A DNA stretch of 64,000 nucleotides from UBA2287 sp964479665 (GTDB lineage Bacteria > Bacteroidota > Bacteroidia > Bacteroidales > Tenuifilaceae). Below, one piece after another: positions 63,722 through 64,000 of this stretch. A model generated the notes under the pieces. The model did no database searches. It was not told the DNA's origin and worked only from the letters and a program-made list of their open reading frames with translations. The stretch covers positions 1-64,000 of the forward strand of contig CAYZNN010000005.1 of the NCBI GenBank assembly GCA_964479665.1, in the 5' to 3' direction. A program made the translations under genes and the position numbers. How positions within the stretch are numbered: the stretch's first letter is position 1; each line of letters opens with the position of its first letter.

Positions 63722-63738
63722 TTCGAAACCCATACATA

Positions 63739-63770
63739 ACAGAAAACCCCGGAATTCCGGGGTTTTCTGT
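63739..63770. terminator. Bidirectional terminator, 32-base perfect palindrome
   Basis: A perfect palindrome starting ACAGAAAACCCCGG and centred on GGAATTCC, with A-rich and T-rich arms that make it work on both strands. It ends both the T9SS-protein gene and rsmE. Confidence 0.92.
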
Positions 63771-63801
63771 TTATATTAGTTGGCTGAGAGCAACAGAAAA
63801 C

Positions 63802-64000
63802 TAACCGTTCATGGCATTGGCAATAGAACATGCGTAAACTCCGGCGGTTTCTGTGCGTAAACGCGATTTTCCCAAACTAACGGTATAAAAATGGTGCGAC
63901 CAGGAGAGGGAAACTTCACTGGGTGAAAAATCGCCCTCGGGACCAATTAAAATCAGTACGCTCCGTTTGGGTTGAATTAGTTCCTTTAAATGCTTATTGT
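63802..64000 (-). CDS. rsmE: 16S rRNA m3U1498 methyltransferase RsmE, C-terminal part
   Basis: Only the last 66 codons lie in the window. The minus strand reads LILIGPEGDFSPSEV and YTVSLGKSRLRTETAGVYA before the stop, the SPOUT-type SAM-binding knot of RsmE. It modifies U1498 of 16S rRNA. The gene continues past the right edge. Confidence 0.92.

Noticed and set aside
62189..63733. A 514-residue open frame on the minus strand, opposite the T9SS-protein gene
   Set aside because: It is a shadow caused by the high GC of the plus-strand gene. Its translation is low-complexity and Gly/Val-rich with no recognisable domain, while the plus strand has clear domains and a sorting signal.

Overview
The window reads as a chromosome segment of a Bacteroidota bacterium, probably Bacteroidales-like (the order is an inference). 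The signs are a SusC/SusD pair, TonB receptors with carboxypeptidase-regulatory-like N-termini, a type IX secretion (T9SS) sorting domain, many Sec lipoproteins, AT-rich leaders with few Shine-Dalgarno sites, and families common in that phylum (DUF4301, MuiA, DUF5004, UPF0316, pRiA4b ORF-3-like). A run of 100 N at 1765-1864 shows the sequence is a scaffold.

1-23.4 kb is mixed core and accessory content. It holds the N-terminus of a DMSO-reductase-type molybdoenzyme, a coiled-coil repeat protein interrupted by the assembly gap, a membrane phosphoesterase, a four-PAS hybrid histidine kinase, miaA with a pRiA4b ORF-3-like gene, a LuxC-type acyl-CoA reductase, a FtsX/MacB-type permease, a PPP phosphatase, a GT51 glycosyltransferase behind a long AsmA-like region, and a NifX-like/DUF134 pair. 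A seven-gene efflux operon follows (TetR, TolC, HlyD lipoprotein, two ATPases, two ABC-2 permeases). It resembles E. coli cecR-ybhGFSR with ybhF split in two.

23.5-42 kb holds a PLP enzyme gene overlapping a fused DmsB-DmsC gene by one base, with a small PAS gene diverging from it. Then come DUF4301, a deoxyhypusine-synthase-like protein lacking the catalytic lysine, UPF0316, an M28 peptidase, MobA, a cupin, a FlK-like thioesterase and MuiA. A His-rich membrane protein and a TonB receptor follow (possible metal uptake), then an M3 peptidase, TilS and PabB. The Mo-enzyme N-terminus, MobA and DmsBC suggest anaerobic respiration.

42.8-63.7 kb is an alpha-glucan/maltose utilisation locus. One arm (minus strand) has LacI regulator, SLC45-like sugar transporter, beta-phosphoglucomutase, GH65 phosphorylase, class II FBP aldolase and two GH13 enzymes. 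The diverging arm (plus strand) has SusC, SusD, a DUF5004 lipoprotein, a secreted SusE/F-position protein and a T9SS-exported multidomain binding protein. The logic is to bind and cut glucan outside, import it through SusCD, finish hydrolysis in the periplasm, import maltose, phosphorolyse it, convert beta-glucose-1-phosphate to glucose-6-phosphate, and enter glycolysis. The window ends in rsmE.

The intergenic DNA is the most unusual part. One dispersed repeat family occurs four times. A second family, built on ACACAGAG, forms 41-bp terminal inverted repeats that fit exactly around a GxxExxY gene carrying four in-frame stops and no frameshift. A roughly 100-bp MITE-like element lies at 34.6 kb. 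The T9SS protein gene changes sharply in base composition partway along. I saw no tRNA, rRNA, CRISPR array or transposase.
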